From assembly GCF_000315625.1 (NCBI RefSeq), contig NW_005434507.1, positions 57,182-85,244 of the forward strand: a stretch of 28,063 nucleotides of DNA, in the 5' to 3' direction. The position numbers and the translations under genes are program-made. Under the pieces are notes generated by a model. The model did not search any database. It was given only the letters and a program-made list of their open reading frames with translations, and had not been told where the DNA came from. This document shows positions 26,441 through 28,063 of this stretch, piece after piece (positions within the stretch are counted from its first letter, which is position 1; each line of letters opens with the position of its first letter). Origin of the DNA: Guillardia theta CCMP2712. Taxonomy: Eukaryota; Cryptophyceae; Pyrenomonadales; Geminigeraceae.

Positions 26441-27094
26441 ATGTCCCTCCCTCTATCCCTCTATCCTTCTTATCTACTAGGCAGCGAAGACCCCTCCTTC
26501 AACCCCTCTTTCCTTCTCCCCATAGACACCGCCGATGTCTCAACCTCCGACCGCCTCAACAACCATTTCTTCATCTCTTCCTCTTGCCACGATGTCTTAA
26601 TCCTCCTTCCTCCTCCCTGCACAATACCTGTCCCTGACCTCTCCCTGGCCGACGACCCCTCCCTCGACGTCCTCCCGCCTCTCCCCGACGACACCGCTCC
26701 CGCAGACGCCTGCCGGGGCCCGGAGACCAGCCGCTGGGACGCGGCGGCGCGGAGCAAGCACAGCTCGGCGTGCAGGGGCAGGAGCCGGCTGACCGCGCAG
26801 GAGAAGCTCGACATCGTCTGCCTCTACTACTCGGCGCCAGTGTCTCCAACGGGGAAACGGTCTATGCGGCAGCGAGACCTGTCGAGGATGTACGGCAAGA
26901 GCCGTGCGGCGATCAGCAAGGTGCTGAGGCCGGAGTACGCGAAGGGGGTCATGACGACGGCTCAAGGGCTCATGGTCAGGAACCGCAACGAGGTCCTCGA
27001 GAGCATCGCGGAGGAGGAGCGTCTGAAGGAGGAGCCCATGCAGTCTACCTGGATGGAAATGATGCGGCGAGGGCCAGTGGGAAAGAGGGGGTAG
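26441..27094 (+). CDS. Copy K: HTH-family protein, beta type on + strand (217 aa)
   Basis: I chose the ATG at 26441 because it follows the TATA box by about 110 bp; the frame is open to 26231, but that extension translates promoter sequence. The first 55 residues are diverged from G and I (MSLPLSLYPSYLLGSEDPSF; LLPIDTADVST). From PPPCTIPVPDLSL onward it is beta: DDPSLDVLPPLPDD, SRWDAAARSK (core DNA 26729-26797), HTH with EKLD (as in alpha and gamma) and beta RQRDLSRMYG, and tail LESIAEEERLKEE. The end VGKRG differs. Opposite in orientation to the other beta genes. AATAAA at 27188-27193 follows the stop by about 94 nt. Confidence 0.72.
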   Translation: MSLPLSLYPSYLLGSEDPSFNPSFLLPIDTADVSTSDRLNNHFFISSSCHDVLILLPPPCTIPVPDLSLADDPSLDVLPPLPDDTAPADACRGPETSRWDAAARSKHSSACRGRSRLTAQEKLDIVCLYYSAPVSPTGKRSMRQRDLSRMYGKSRAAISKVLRPEYAKGVMTTAQGLMVRNRNEVLESIAEEERLKEEPMQSTWMEMMRRGPVGKRG

Positions 27095-28063
27095 TGGCTG
27101 AGAGGGCAGAGGAGGCAGAGGAGGGGCGAAAGGGGAGGGAGAGGTAGTCATAGGGCAGGGAGGAGAGGGGACGGTTCGTGGGACAAAAATAAAGACAAAC
27201 GACTAGCAAAGGAGGTATTGCAGTATGCTGCTGGTGCGAGTTGGGGGGGGGAGTGAGGGAGAAGAGGGAGAAAGGGACGGAGGGATGATGCCGCTGCATG
27301 ATAAGGGTCAGGGGTGCATCTGACGGAGGACCTGGTGGACGAGCATGCGAGGCATCACGATCACGACGCGACACGTAGAGACAGTACAAGGAGGGCTTGT
27401 CAGAAGTAGATCATCTTGTCCAGTGCAACAAGGAGAAGGTGAGGTGTGTGAAGACTGGGACGGGAAAAGGAGATGACAAGTGGGGTATGGAGCGAGCATG
27501 GCATGTGCGAGAGTCAGCGAGGATCAGGTTGTCAAAAGGTCTTCAGGCCTTGGCCATGTCTTCTCTTGCAGTAACCGGATGGATCGCACAAGTCGACTGC
27601 TATGAGTGTCTTACAAACATTGCTTGTTGTTGAAGGCGTGGGTGAAGCTCCACTGAAGCATTGTCAAGCCATACCTTGCACCTCCAGCCCGGACCCTACC
27701 TCAAGCCATCCTCCCGCTACTTGTCTAGGCCAGGTGTGGCTCCGGGTAGGCTCTCTGTTTCATCACGGTGATCCAGTCTCCAGGCTTGTTTCCTTCAAGC
27801 CATCGCTGACGATCGGGCTGATGTTGGAGGAAGCTAAAGCAGATCTGTTAATGCCCCTCATGTTGTTGCCTGTGTCAAGGATGATTCAAGACGGCTGCGC
27901 TGCTTGATGCAATCGGTTTGCACAGAGGAAGCGTCGGATCCGATGACGGCTTGGAAGCATGTACTGCAGATGGGAAAGCTTGCGGACAAGGAGCGATCCG
28001 TTGGGGCTTTATGATGTTGGACCTGATGCATAGACGCACGGATATCTCGAAAACGTGATCGTC
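27095..28063 (-). repeat. Inverted partial array unit (3' flank of K)
   Basis: Reverse-complement match to about 13940-14883, running from the beta 3' end through the spacer into the 148-codon ORF, with many small differences. It carries the unit 1 type segment (CACTTGTCATCTCC on the minus strand) rather than the captured exon, so it is closer to unit 1 or to the ancestral state. The match weakens near 28000. Confidence 0.7.
27858..28063 (-). pseudogene. Broken inverted copy of the 148-codon ORF
   Basis: On the minus strand the last ~40 codons before the stop at 27858 match the 148-codon ORFs (GSDASSVQTDCIKQRSRL). Upstream, insertions and deletions disrupt the frame and identity fades toward the window edge. 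On the + strand the same DNA has a protein-like open stretch (LRCLMQSVCTEEASDPMTAW). Confidence 0.4.

Overview
The window looks like nuclear DNA of a microbial eukaryote. Coding stretches are strongly C/G-biased at third positions, splice-site-like sequences and AATAAA poly(A) signals occur, no bacterial operon or Shine-Dalgarno logic is visible, and one gene carries a Zn(II)2Cys6 cluster. An algal protist such as a cryptophyte is my guess; the sequence alone cannot prove the taxon. Positions 12335-13197 are an assembly gap (N).

The dominant content is one lineage-specific gene family, present in eleven recognisable copies (called A-K here). Its members are about 190-230 residue proteins with a Leu/Pro/Asp-rich N-terminus containing repeated DDPSL-type motifs, a near-invariant SRWDAAARSK...RGRSRLTAQ block, a helix-turn-helix resembling the CENP-B/pogo N-terminal or Psq type, and a charged C-terminal helix. 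No transposase catalytic domain accompanies them. I recognise three subtypes: gamma (A, B, C; left end, all + strand), alpha (D, F, H, J; + strand, ending SGEGVA) and beta (E, G, I on the - strand; K on +).

Layout. 1-215: a gamma C-terminal fragment fused to another copy's leader. 368-1453: a minus-strand pseudogene decayed by several frameshifts. 2.3-5.0 kb: gamma copies B (HTH deleted) and C (intact). 5.0-7.5 kb: family debris, palindromes and unassigned DNA. 7.56-8.07 kb: a minus-strand Zn2Cys6 gene. 8.1-10 kb: GC-rich palindromic and unassigned sequence. 10.05-10.95 kb: a 28-bp minisatellite. 11.5-25.6 kb: three and a fraction copies of a 4.4-4.7 kb unit, each with an alpha gene (+), a 148-codon ORF of doubtful status, and a convergent beta gene (-); adjacent units place beta and alpha head-to-head over a shared promoter region. 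25.6-28.06 kb: unique AT-rich spacer, then beta gene K with its 3' half-unit in inverted orientation.

The array shows many signs of recombination: a 69-nt core identical even at synonymous sites in almost every copy, an alpha patch inside beta pseudogene E, reciprocal retention of two direct-repeat variants, two independent deletions of the HTH (B, J), an inserted tandem element at a predicted splice acceptor (F), and a captured foreign exon fragment encoding a hydrophobic segment shared by units 2 and 3. The most interesting candidate for something new is this amplifying, self-homogenising family of DNA-binding proteins arranged as divergent alpha/beta pairs.
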